Shown piece by piece: positions 33,966 to 39,495 of a stretch of 39,495 nucleotides of DNA. Numbering within the stretch: the first letter of the stretch is position 1; every line of letters begins with the position of its first letter. The stretch comes from an uncultured bacterium (GTDB lineage Bacteria; Bacillota_I; Bacilli_A; Acholeplasmatales; Anaeroplasmataceae), in NCBI GenBank assembly GCA_949293265.1, contig CASFCK010000013.1, positions 1 to 39,495 on the forward strand, given 5' to 3'. Both the position numbers and the translations under genes were made by a program. A model generated the notes under the pieces. The model worked only from the letters and a program-made list of their open reading frames with translations, did no database searches and was not told where the DNA came from.

Positions 33966-34667
33966 ATGTCTTTTATATCTTTAAATAATATATCTAAAAT
34001 CTATAAAACGAAAAAAGTTACTACTAAAGCTTTAGACAATATATCTATAAATATTGAAAAAGGAGAATTTGTCGTTATTATAGGTGATAGTGGTAGTGGT
34101 AAAACTACTATATTAAACTTAATTGGGGCTTTAGATAAACCAAGTTCTGGTGAAATTTTAGTTAATGACATTAATATTACTAGCTTAAATCAAAAAAAAT
34201 TAAATGATTATAGAGCTAATGTTTTAGGAATTGTCTTTCAAAATTACAATTTAATTTATAACTTAAGTGTCTTAGAAAATATTCAAATTATGAAAGATAT
34301 AAAAAAAGATATAGCCGACCCTAAAGAGATGTTAAATGAAGTAGGTTTAAGTGATAAAGAAACTAGTTTTCCACTTGAATTAAGTGGTGGGCAAAGTCAA
34401 AGAGTAGCAATTGCTAGAGCTTTAGTAAAACAACCTCAACTATTATTATGTGATGAGCCAACAGGGGCTTTAGATTACGAAAATAGTCGACATATAATTA
34501 GTTTATTAAAAAAATTAAATGTTAAACATAATATGACAACTATTTTAGTAACTCATAATCAAGCTTTTACAAAAATAGCTGATTTAGTTGTTGAATTAAA
34601 ATCAGGTCAAATTGTTAATTTATATGAAAATGAAAATCCAATCGATACAGAGTTGTTAGAATGGTAA
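33966..34667 (+). CDS. MacB/LolD-type ABC ATPase
   Basis: 233 residues. Walker A GDSGSGKT is near residues 38-45, the Q-loop in VFQNYNL, the signature LSGGQSQRVAIARAL, Walker B LLLCDEPTGALD, and the H-loop in VTHNQ. The LSGGQ-x-QRVAIARAL and DEPTGALD forms are typical of the LolD/MacB/FtsE group, in keeping with the FtsX-type permease upstream. A strong AAAGGAG site lies within the end of the permease gene. The operon ends at the terminator at 34671-34703. Confidence 0.95.
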   Translation: MSFISLNNISKIYKTKKVTTKALDNISINIEKGEFVVIIGDSGSGKTTILNLIGALDKPSSGEILVNDINITSLNQKKLNDYRANVLGIVFQNYNLIYNLSVLENIQIMKDIKKDIADPKEMLNEVGLSDKETSFPLELSGGQSQRVAIARALVKQPQLLLCDEPTGALDYENSRHIISLLKKLNVKHNMTTILVTHNQAFTKIADLVVELKSGQIVNLYENENPIDTELLEW

Positions 34668-34670
34668 AAG

Positions 34671-34703
34671 GAAAAGGCGACCTTTAACTAGGGTCGCCTT
34701 TTC
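34671..34703 (+). terminator. Terminator of the ABC operon
   Basis: GAAAAGGCGACC (34671-34682) pairs with GGTCGCCTTTTC (34692-34703) over 12 bp, just past the ATPase stop codon. The stem begins and ends in A/T runs, so it may act in both directions. A second, smaller hairpin (TGTCTTC-CTCA-GAAGACA, 34768-34785, then GTTTTATT) lies 65 bp downstream. Confidence 0.88.
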
Positions 34704-34861
34704 TTCGGAGAGTTATAGTTTGTTTATGAAAAAGATATCTATCATTATTAGGGGAATAATAGATTTATGTCTTCCTCAGAAGACAGTTTTATTATATAAA
34801 ATAAAAATATTAAAATTATCTTAAGATTATGTTAAATTATGTTATTTATAAATTAAAAAAA

Positions 34862-34879
34862 GAAGGAGTTTCCTCCTTC
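34862..34879 (-). terminator. rplS terminator
   Basis: GAAGGAG-TTTC-CTCCTTC, a 7-bp GC-rich stem with a 4-base loop. On the minus strand it is followed by TTTTTTTAATTT. It begins 8 bp past the rplS stop codon. Confidence 0.92.
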
Positions 34880-34886
34880 ACGACCA

Positions 34887-35237
34887 TTAGCGACGTTCTT
34901 TAATACGTGCAGCTTTAGCAGATAAGTTACGAATATAGTGTAATTTAGCTCTTCTAACTTTACCTTTACGTAATACTTCAATCTTATCAATATTAGGTGA
35001 ATGAATTGGGAATGTTCTTTCAACACCAATACCATTAGACATTTTTCTTACAGTAAATGTTTCTGCAATACCTGTTCCTTGACGTTTAATTACTAAACCT
35101 TCAAATACCTGGATACGGTGAGTTTCACCTTCGATAATCTTTACATAAACCTTTAAAGTATCACCAGGACGGAAAGCAGGACGGTCTTTTAAATATTGAG
35201 CAGTAATTTCATTAATTAAAGCTTGACCTTTTGCCAT
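34887..35237 (-). CDS. rplS: 50S ribosomal protein L19
   Basis: 116 residues, the usual size of bL19, a protein at the 30S/50S interface. The family signature is clear: [50 protein letters not shown] and a basic C-terminus ([12 protein letters not shown]). AAAGGAGAAG lies ahead of the ATG. It is a single-gene unit here with its own promoter and terminator; trmD and rimM, often upstream of it, are absent. Confidence 0.97.
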   Translation of the reverse strand: MAKGQALINEITAQYLKDRPAFRPGDTLKVYVKIIEGETHRIQVFEGLVIKRQGTGIAETFTVRKMSNGIGVERTFPIHSPNIDKIEVLRKGKVRRAKLHYIRNLSAKAARIKERR

Positions 35238-35239
35238 GT

Positions 35240-35320
35240 TGTTCTTCTCCTTTGCCTAACACTATTCATGAACTCATGTGTTTATAATCAGCGGAATAAT
35301 GTGATTTGCTTTTCAAAAGC
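35240..35320 (-). promoter_or_regulatory. Candidate L19 5' leader structure
   Basis: The leader can form a stem AACAC/GTGTT enclosing ATGAGTTCAT, followed by AGGCAAAGGAG at the ribosome binding site and preceded by TTCCGCTG. Bacillota often have an autoregulatory L19 leader, and position fits. I cannot confirm the family without a covariance search. Confidence 0.4.
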
Positions 35321-35321
35321 T

Positions 35322-35355
35322 TTTATATTTTACTATATATTCTTTTCAATTGCAA
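35322..35355 (-). promoter_or_regulatory. rplS promoter
   Basis: Two overlapping readings on the minus strand: TTGCAA (35355-35350), 17 bp, TAAAAT (35332-35327), or TTGAAA (35349-35344), 16 bp, TATAAA (35327-35322). Either gives a leader of about 80 bases. Confidence 0.6.
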
Positions 35356-35364
35356 TAATTTTTT

Positions 35365-36207
35365 TTATTTTACATATTCATATGTTCTATTACCTGACTC
35401 ATCTACTAATATTCTAAATTTAACTGTTTTAACTGTTCGGTTTTCTTTAATTTCACATTTAATTAAGCTATGTTTTCCTCTTTCTAATATTTCATACTCA
35501 TATATTATACCATTTGTCATTTGCTTAATTTCTGTTTCACTACCAAAACCTTCATCTTCACGTTCATATTCAAATTCGCTGACTAATCTATTGTTAACAT
35601 ATTTTTTATAGCTAAAGCTTTCTTCATCAACTTCATTTTCTAATTCAACAATTACATAACTATTAGAATTATCAGTAATTCTAAATTCTTCTTCTATTTC
35701 ACCATCTTCAACTTCTCGTTCACCAATGATATCATATACTTCATTATCTACTTCTATAATTCCTTTAATTACACTTTCTTGTTCATCGTGATCTTTTTCT
35801 ACTATATATTCATTATAGTAAAATAAATAGATTCTATTAGTACCATCAATCATTTTTAAGGTAACGCTTTGTCTAAATTCATATTCCCCATCAACAAGTC
35901 TTTCAACTTCATTTTTTACTAATTTAGTACTTATCAATGTTTCTAATTCTAAAAAATTATTAATAACATCATCATTAGGATTTGTTGTATTATTATCAAC
36001 AACTTCATTATTTTTGTTATCTTTCATTTCAGCAACAACAGTATCATTTTCTAACATACCAACTGCACCTAAACCACTTGTTACATAGGCATTTACAAAT
36101 TCACTACCTACTTCACTTTCATTATTCCCAAATGAATTGTCTTTATTACAAGCCACTAAACTTGTTCCCATAATTAATAAAAATAAACCAATAAATAATT
36201 TTTTCAT
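35365..36207 (-). CDS. Lipoprotein sharing the extracytoplasmic domain of the anti-sigma factor
   Basis: 280 residues. The signal peptide has a lipobox LVAC (Cys20) followed by a polar Asn/Glu linker to about residue 90. The remaining 190 residues form a beta-meander rich in Glu and Tyr (LFYYNEYIVEKDHDE, NEVYDIIGEREVEDGE, SEFEYEREDEGFG). These align in order with the outer domain of the protein at 37702-38739 (HFYYNESGLYYDHDD, NVSYLVKGSRENEENE). The two are probably paralogues. No enzyme motif is present. SD GAGAGG precedes the ATG. It may belong to the regulon of the nearby ECF sigma factor. Confidence 0.75.
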   Translation of the reverse strand: MKKLFIGLFLLIMGTSLVACNKDNSFGNNESEVGSEFVNAYVTSGLGAVGMLENDTVVAEMKDNKNNEVVDNNTTNPNDDVINNFLELETLISTKLVKNEVERLVDGEYEFRQSVTLKMIDGTNRIYLFYYNEYIVEKDHDEQESVIKGIIEVDNEVYDIIGEREVEDGEIEEEFRITDNSNSYVIVELENEVDEESFSYKKYVNNRLVSEFEYEREDEGFGSETEIKQMTNGIIYEYEILERGKHSLIKCEIKENRTVKTVKFRILVDESGNRTYEYVK

Positions 36208-36475
36208 CTTATTTTCCTCTCTTTCTTCACCCTATATACAATTAATTCTTTATTTTTATTGGTATATCTTATAAATATTTGACAATTTCAAATTATAATA
36301 TGATATAAAGTAATTAGACGAAGTTGTTAAAGAATTATAGTTCTCTATTGGAAAACATTATTCAAAATGTTAGCTTTTAAAATTACAATAATTTTTTAAG
36401 ATATTTGAATTTTACTAAGGAATTTTTTTAAGCATTTGAACATTTTATAATGTGTCTATTCTTAAACAAAAAAAG
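36208..36475. other. Intergenic region between divergent lipoprotein genes
   Basis: AT-rich. A possible minus-strand promoter (TTGAAA at 36290, 17 bp, GATATA) and a plus-strand TATAAT (36446-36451) may drive the flanking lipoprotein genes, but the -35 elements are poor. No coding frame is supported. Confidence 0.35.
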
Positions 36476-36504
36476 AAGTGTAAGAGTAACCAATTCTTAC
36501 ACTT
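36476..36504 (-). terminator. Minus-oriented terminator-like hairpin
   Basis: AAGTGTAAGA (36476-36485) pairs with TCTTACACTT (36495-36504) over 10 bp with a 9-base loop. On the minus strand it is followed by CTTTTTTTG. No minus-strand gene precedes it for 900 bp, so it may insulate the lipoprotein gene at 35365-36207 from read-through, or act in the leader of the plus-strand gene. Confidence 0.6.
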
Positions 36505-36528
36505 ACTATTATACGAAGAGGGGCTATT

Positions 36529-37035
36529 ATGCGAAGATTTTTTAGCATCTTTTTATTATTATTAATATCTTTATTAACAAGTTGTAATTCTAATAATGAA
36601 GTTACAATTCATATTCCTGGTACTGATAAATATGATTTAACAATTCAATTTATAAAGGATTATACTCCAAGTGATTATATTAAAGAATGCGGAGTATCTA
36701 ATTTAGATGGTTACATCTATGTAGAAGGCTATTATCGCGATGAAAATTGTACAAAGCGTTATAATTTAACAGATAAACTACCTAGTGATTTATATGTTAA
36801 ACTTATTACTGGTAACCCAAATGATATTTATCTAGTTACATTTGTTTATGAAAACGAAGATTATAAGTTATATTGTCAAAAGAATGAAAAACTAAATCCT
36901 ACTGATTTTGTAACTAGAACTTATGGTAAAGATATTTCTAATGAACTTAGCTTTAAAATTAATAATGAAACAATAGATTTTAAAGATTTCTCTATAACAA
37001 ATGACCTAAGAATAATAGTTGAAAACGTAGATTAA
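36529..37035 (+). CDS. Small lipoprotein of unknown function
   Basis: 168 residues. The signal peptide ends in a lipobox LTSC with Cys19 as lipidation site, so it is exported and tethered. The mature part contains a degenerate InlB-like stretch (residues about 50-90: YIYVEGYYRDENCTKRYNL, then LPSDLYVKL, in place of FxGWYxD and LYAxW), followed by an unrecognised C-terminal domain. SD GAAGAGGGG precedes the ATG by 6 bases. It is a single gene between a hairpin and a terminator. Confidence 0.7.
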   Translation: MRRFFSIFLLLLISLLTSCNSNNEVTIHIPGTDKYDLTIQFIKDYTPSDYIKECGVSNLDGYIYVEGYYRDENCTKRYNLTDKLPSDLYVKLITGNPNDIYLVTFVYENEDYKLYCQKNEKLNPTDFVTRTYGKDISNELSFKINNETIDFKDFSITNDLRIIVENVD

Positions 37036-37087
37036 TAATAAGATATAATACCTTTGTAAGCATTAGTAATATAAAAAAATTAAATAA

Positions 37088-37130
37088 AGTGGTAGAATTT
37101 AGAGATTATTAAGCTCTAGATTCTACCACT
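37088..37130 (+). terminator. Terminator of the small lipoprotein gene
   Basis: AGTGGTAGAAT (37088-37098) pairs with ATTCTACCACT (37120-37130), with an inner TAGAG/CTCTA stem, followed by TTTTATTCC on the plus strand. It could also act on the minus strand. Confidence 0.88.
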
Positions 37131-37389
37131 TTTTATTCCATAAAAAAACAATAATATTACATAATAAAAGATGTTAATACCAATAAAATTTCTTTTAAAC
37201 ACAACAAAATTTAGCTTAATTAATATTGCATTTATTTACTAAATGATAAGAATATATAATATTAAATATACTAATAATGATAAAATAGCTAAATAATACT
37301 GCTAAACTAGTATAAATTATGCTACTAGTAATAGAGACAAATGAAAAAAAACACCTAACATAAGATTGAATAGGATATTAATACTATAA
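37131..37389. other. AT-rich region with no supported gene
   Basis: About 260 bp. On the minus strand (about 37370-37215) an open frame of some 50 hydrophobic codons lacks a start codon and SD; a neighbouring ATG frame is separated from it by a T8 tract. It may be a decayed membrane-peptide gene or chance in AT-rich DNA. Confidence 0.3.
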
Positions 37390-37432
37390 AAAAAGCTGAT
37401 AGGAAAAAAGTTTTATTTCCTAAAAGCTTTTT
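37390..37432 (-). terminator. Terminator behind the candidate small peptide gene
   Basis: AAAAAGCT (37390-37397) with AGCTTTTT (37425-37432), plus an inner AGGAAA/TTTCCT stem. T-rich on both sides, so it can work in either direction. It lies 22 bp past the stop of the small frame at 37455-37595. Confidence 0.75.
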
Positions 37433-37454
37433 AATCTAATTTTTATTTTATTAA

Positions 37455-37595
37455 TCATATAGTATATGGCCTTGTTGTTTTATTTAAATGAGTTCCATTT
37501 GAAATAGTATTAGTTTCATTTACAGTAGAACTATCGTTAGGAATAAATGAAATTAATAATATACTTAATAAAGAAATTAAAATTGTTTCTATAAT
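37455..37595 (-). CDS. Candidate small exported peptide with a non-canonical start
   Basis: A 46-codon frame ending in TGA. It codes for a hydrophobic segment (ILISLLSILLISFIP, residues 5-19) and a polar tail that ends in THLNKTTRPYTI, like a pre-peptide with a signal sequence. It has no ATG, GTG or TTG start; the frame can begin at ATT (37595) or the next codon ATA, both right after AGGGGG. It is flanked by a strong promoter with a palindromic operator (37611-37659) and a terminator (37390-37432), so a short dedicated transcript is likely even if the start is odd or the product is an RNA. Coding status is uncertain. Confidence 0.4.
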   Translation of the reverse strand: MIETILISLLSILLISFIPNDSSTVNETNTISNGTHLNKTTRPYTI

Positions 37596-37610
37596 ACCCC
37601 CTATGATGTT

Positions 37611-37659
37611 TGATAACGTTAACGATTTAAATTATACTTTTTTATGCTTTCTATGTAAA
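37611..37659 (-). promoter_or_regulatory. Promoter and LacI-type operator candidate of the small transcript
   Basis: On the minus strand TTTACA (37659-37654), 17 bp, TATAAT (37636-37631). At the expected start site lies TGATAACGTTAACG (37611-37624), with overlapping palindromes TAACGTTA and CGTTAACG, resembling LacI-family operators; it differs from the cre consensus at two positions. Confidence 0.7.
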
Positions 37660-37679
37660 TATTTTTTATATAATTCACT

Positions 37680-37697
37680 ACTGCTCCATTAAGCAGT
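37680..37697 (-). terminator. Weak hairpin behind the anti-sigma gene
   Basis: ACTGCT (37680-37685) pairs with AGCAGT (37692-37697), 4 bp past the anti-sigma stop codon. There is no T tract on the minus strand, so termination there is doubtful; on the plus strand TTTTATTATTT follows. Confidence 0.35.
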
Positions 37698-37701
37698 TTT
37701 A

Positions 37702-38739
37702 TTATTTATTAATATCAATATGATCTATTTCACTATCAACTAAAACATAACGATAAAAAGTATCATAATCATAAATTCTTAATTCAAGTTCTCTCTCGTA
37801 TTCACCATATTCATATTCATACTCGGTTTTAATATATTTTTCTAAATATTCAAAACTAAATTCTTGTTCAATTTCAGCATCACCTGATTCTATACTTATC
37901 TCCATTTCCTTAACTAAATCATCGTATTCTACACTTTGTTCAATAATTCTATCTTTATTACCATATTCATCATAGTAAATATAAGTATATTCATTTTCAT
38001 CCATTTCTAACTCTTGTTCAACTGTTAAGATTTTTTTATCACCATTATAAATAGTCGTTTTTGTAGTGAATTCTTCATTTTCTTCGTTTTCACGACTACC
38101 TTTAACTAAATATGAAACATTATCAAGCACTAATACTCCATCAAAATAAATACTAACTTCATCTAAATCATCATGATCATAATATAAGCCACTTTCATTA
38201 TAATAAAAATGATATGTGGTGGTTTTATAATCTAATAACATGTCATATTTATATTCACTATAATCTGGGTTTTCGTTATTATATACTGCCATTTCTACAT
38301 CTTCTTTATTTATAAGCATTTCAGCAGTAATTAAATATTCATGGATTAAATAGATATCTTCTTTTAATTTATTTATGTTTTCACTTCTTTTTACTAAAGC
38401 CATATTCTTAGTGCTACTTGTTATACTTTCATCTAAAATAGAACCTGCTAATAACACTTCTTTACCTATTACTTCTTTGCTTGCCGAAATTAAATTAACA
38501 TTATTAATAGGAGTTTTTCTATTTGGTAATGTAAATATTATTATTAATAAGATGGCACCGATAACCAAACTTAAACTTGGTACTAGATAATAGATAAATT
38601 TTCTTTTTTTCTTTTCACTTTTAATAACTTCAGTTGGTTTAAAAGTGTTATATTTAGTTAAAATTTCCTCTGTTAAATCAGGCAAAACTATTTTATTGAC
38701 TTCATTTTGTAATTCTTGTTTTAATTCTTTAGTTTTCAT
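37702..38739 (-). CDS. Membrane-bound anti-sigma factor-like protein
   Basis: 345 residues: a cytoplasmic N-terminus (1-46), one membrane helix (47-70, LVPSLSLVIGAILLIIIF) and a large extracytoplasmic domain. It follows the ECF sigma gene with an ATGA overlap, the usual arrangement for sigma/anti-sigma pairs. The N-terminus lacks the HxxxCxxC zinc anti-sigma motif, so it is a different class. The outer domain (about 165-335) is a Glu/Tyr-rich beta-meander that aligns with the lipoprotein at 35365-36207. The sensed signal is unknown; the function is inferred from context and topology. Confidence 0.75.
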   Translation of the reverse strand: MKTKELKQELQNEVNKIVLPDLTEEILTKYNTFKPTEVIKSEKKKRKFIYYLVPSLSLVIGAILLIIIFTLPNRKTPINNVNLISASKEVIGKEVLLAGSILDESITSSTKNMALVKRSENINKLKEDIYLIHEYLITAEMLINKEDVEMAVYNNENPDYSEYKYDMLLDYKTTTYHFYYNESGLYYDHDDLDEVSIYFDGVLVLDNVSYLVKGSRENEENEEFTTKTTIYNGDKKILTVEQELEMDENEYTYIYYDEYGNKDRIIEQSVEYDDLVKEMEISIESGDAEIEQEFSFEYLEKYIKTEYEYEYGEYERELELRIYDYDTFYRYVLVDSEIDHIDINK

Positions 38740-39242
38740 AATTTCACCCTTTCTTTTAAAATTTTAATCGCTTTGTTATAAATCCATAATATAGTTCCTA
38801 GGGGCTTATCTATTATTTTTGCAATATCTTTAAATTTATATTCGAAAATCAAATGGTAGACTATTATTTCTCTAGAAACATCATCATCTAAGTGTCTTAA
38901 AATAGCTTTTACTTTTTCTAATTCTAAAATGTCTTTTTCTTCTTTTTGATTGTCAATTACATCATTATTAACAAATTCTCTTTGTTTTTGCTTATATCTA
39001 TTTATACTTAAATTTCTAGCTATTCTAATCAAATAGCCTTCATGAAACTTTGATTCATCAATATTATTAATATTCTTTAAAAAATTTAAATAGGTGTCTT
39101 GGACAATATCTAGTGCTTCATCACGATCTTTTAAAATAGCTATAGAGGTTAGATAGATTTGTTTATTCGTCAAATCATAAAAAGATTTAAAGTTTTGGTG
39201 ATTATTATCTTTAAATTCTAATATATAATTCCTATAATCCAT
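38736..39242 (-). CDS. ECF-type RNA polymerase sigma factor
   Basis: 168 residues from the ATG at 39242. Region 2 has ALDIVQDTYLNFLKNI and the HEGYLIRIARNLSINRYK block; region 4 has FEYKFKDIAKIIDKPLGT followed by the recognition helix. Regions 1 and 3 are missing, as in ECF sigma factors. A TTG at 39266 would add eight residues, but the ATG at 39242 has GGAGGG 7 bases upstream and is preferred. A TATAAT (39263-39258) just upstream suggests a very short leader. Its stop overlaps the anti-sigma start. Confidence 0.92.
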   Translation of the reverse strand: MDYRNYILEFKDNNHQNFKSFYDLTNKQIYLTSIAILKDRDEALDIVQDTYLNFLKNINNIDESKFHEGYLIRIARNLSINRYKQKQREFVNNDVIDNQKEEKDILELEKVKAILRHLDDDVSREIIVYHLIFEYKFKDIAKIIDKPLGTILWIYNKAIKILKERVKL

Positions 39243-39325
39243 AATATCCCTCCATCTATTATACAAATTACTAAGTGAATTTATTGGTGTTTTTTAAAAC
39301 TTCTTAAATATATTATACAATGTTA

Positions 39326-39367
39326 AAAAGGTTGATTCTAGTTTTAGTTCTAGTTTCAACCCTTTTA
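39326..39367. terminator. Terminator-like hairpin at the right edge
   Basis: AAAAAGGTTGA (39326-39336) pairs with TCAACCCTTTT (39357-39367) with one bulge and a small inner CTAG stem. T-rich in both directions. On the minus strand it would end a gene lying beyond the window. Confidence 0.6.
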
Positions 39368-39404
39368 ATAATCTTATTCGTTTATGTTCTTTAATAAGTA
39401 TATT

Positions 39405-39419
39405 AAATTCTTAGTATTA
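39405..39419 (+). repeat. 15-bp direct repeat, copy 1
   Basis: AAATTCTTAGTATTA, repeated exactly at 39435-39449 with a 30-bp period, about three helical turns. No gene overlaps it. Confidence 0.6.
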
Positions 39420-39434
39420 TATACCCCCAACTAT

Positions 39435-39449
39435 AAATTCTTAGTATTA
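39435..39449 (+). repeat. 15-bp direct repeat, copy 2
   Basis: Second copy of the repeat at 39405-39419. The flanks differ (CTAT before, CTTA after). Confidence 0.6.
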
Positions 39450-39495
39450 CTTAAAGCTATAAACAAAAAGTATTAAAACTTTAAATTTTAAGTAT

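Noticed and set aside
37215-37372. Hydrophobic open frame with a T8 tract that might be a frameshifted membrane peptide
   Set aside because: It lacks a start codon and SD, and hydrophobic frames are common by chance in such AT-rich DNA.
1-39495. Use of TGA as tryptophan, as in Mycoplasma
   Set aside because: Trp codons are TGG, and TGA stops at 6199, 24114 and 38736 give normal-length proteins with tight ATGA overlaps.

Overview
The window comes from a very AT-rich, low-GC Gram-positive genome. Proteins such as Era, RecO, YbeY, TyrRS, L19 and a CcpA-like LacI regulator point to Bacillota or a Mollicutes-related lineage. The CE8 pectinesterase and the many InlB/MBG-type surface repeats suggest an uncultured gut commensal (RF39- or Erysipelotrichia-like), but that placement is inference. 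The genetic code looks standard. Trp is written TGG, and TGA ends genes inside tight ATGA overlaps (ybeY/cdd, the ABC pair, sigma/anti-sigma), which argues against the Mycoplasma code.

Layout. (1) 41-6633, minus strand: a compact run ybeY-cdd-era-recO-CPBP protease-flavin reductase-like-HAD-unknown-cvfB-like-DUF3137-like, ending at a terminator at 41-89. (2) 6727-10145, plus strand: a pectinesterase lipoprotein whose promoter spacer holds a cre-like operator. (3) 10176-12727, minus strand: tyrS, a cytidine-deaminase-like gene and a low-molecular-weight tyrosine phosphatase, all behind a Tyr T-box leader; the promoter lies inside the 3' end of the lacI/ccpA-like gene (12680-13669), which has its own cre-like site. 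(4) 14226-30411, minus strand: a 16-kb, 11-gene operon behind a perfect TTGACA-17-TATAAT promoter. (5) 30715-31097: remnant of a bacterial Ig-like surface gene with an intact orphan promoter. (6) 31222-34703, plus strand: a MacB/FtsX-type ABC permease and ATPase with a terminator. (7) 34862-35355, minus strand: rplS with promoter, leader and terminator. (8) 35365-39242: two lipoproteins, a candidate small peptide gene, and an ECF sigma/membrane anti-sigma pair.

The most striking part is the 11-gene operon. It begins with two paralogous secreted proteins carrying TasA/SipW-type signal peptides. Next come an ER-type (SipW-like) signal peptidase, a membrane-anchored McrB-like AAA+ ATPase, a DUF2357/McrC-like protein ending in a zinc ribbon, and an ABC-2-like exporter pair. 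It ends with four exported proteins: a membrane-anchored beta-helix-like protein, a lipoprotein, a third SipW-type client and a 1399-residue MBG/InlB-repeat surface protein. I read it as a dedicated surface-layer, fibre or adhesin assembly system in which a McrBC-like AAA+ module has been recruited to the membrane. The parts are recognisable; the combination and its function are inference.

Regulation visible in sequence: a Tyr T-box, three LacI/CcpA-type operator candidates, an intercistronic hairpin between client genes and signal peptidase, a hairpin between Shine-Dalgarno and start codon of the first client gene, and an ECF system whose anti-sigma sensor domain is paralogous to a nearby lipoprotein. 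No tRNA, rRNA, CRISPR array or transposase was seen.
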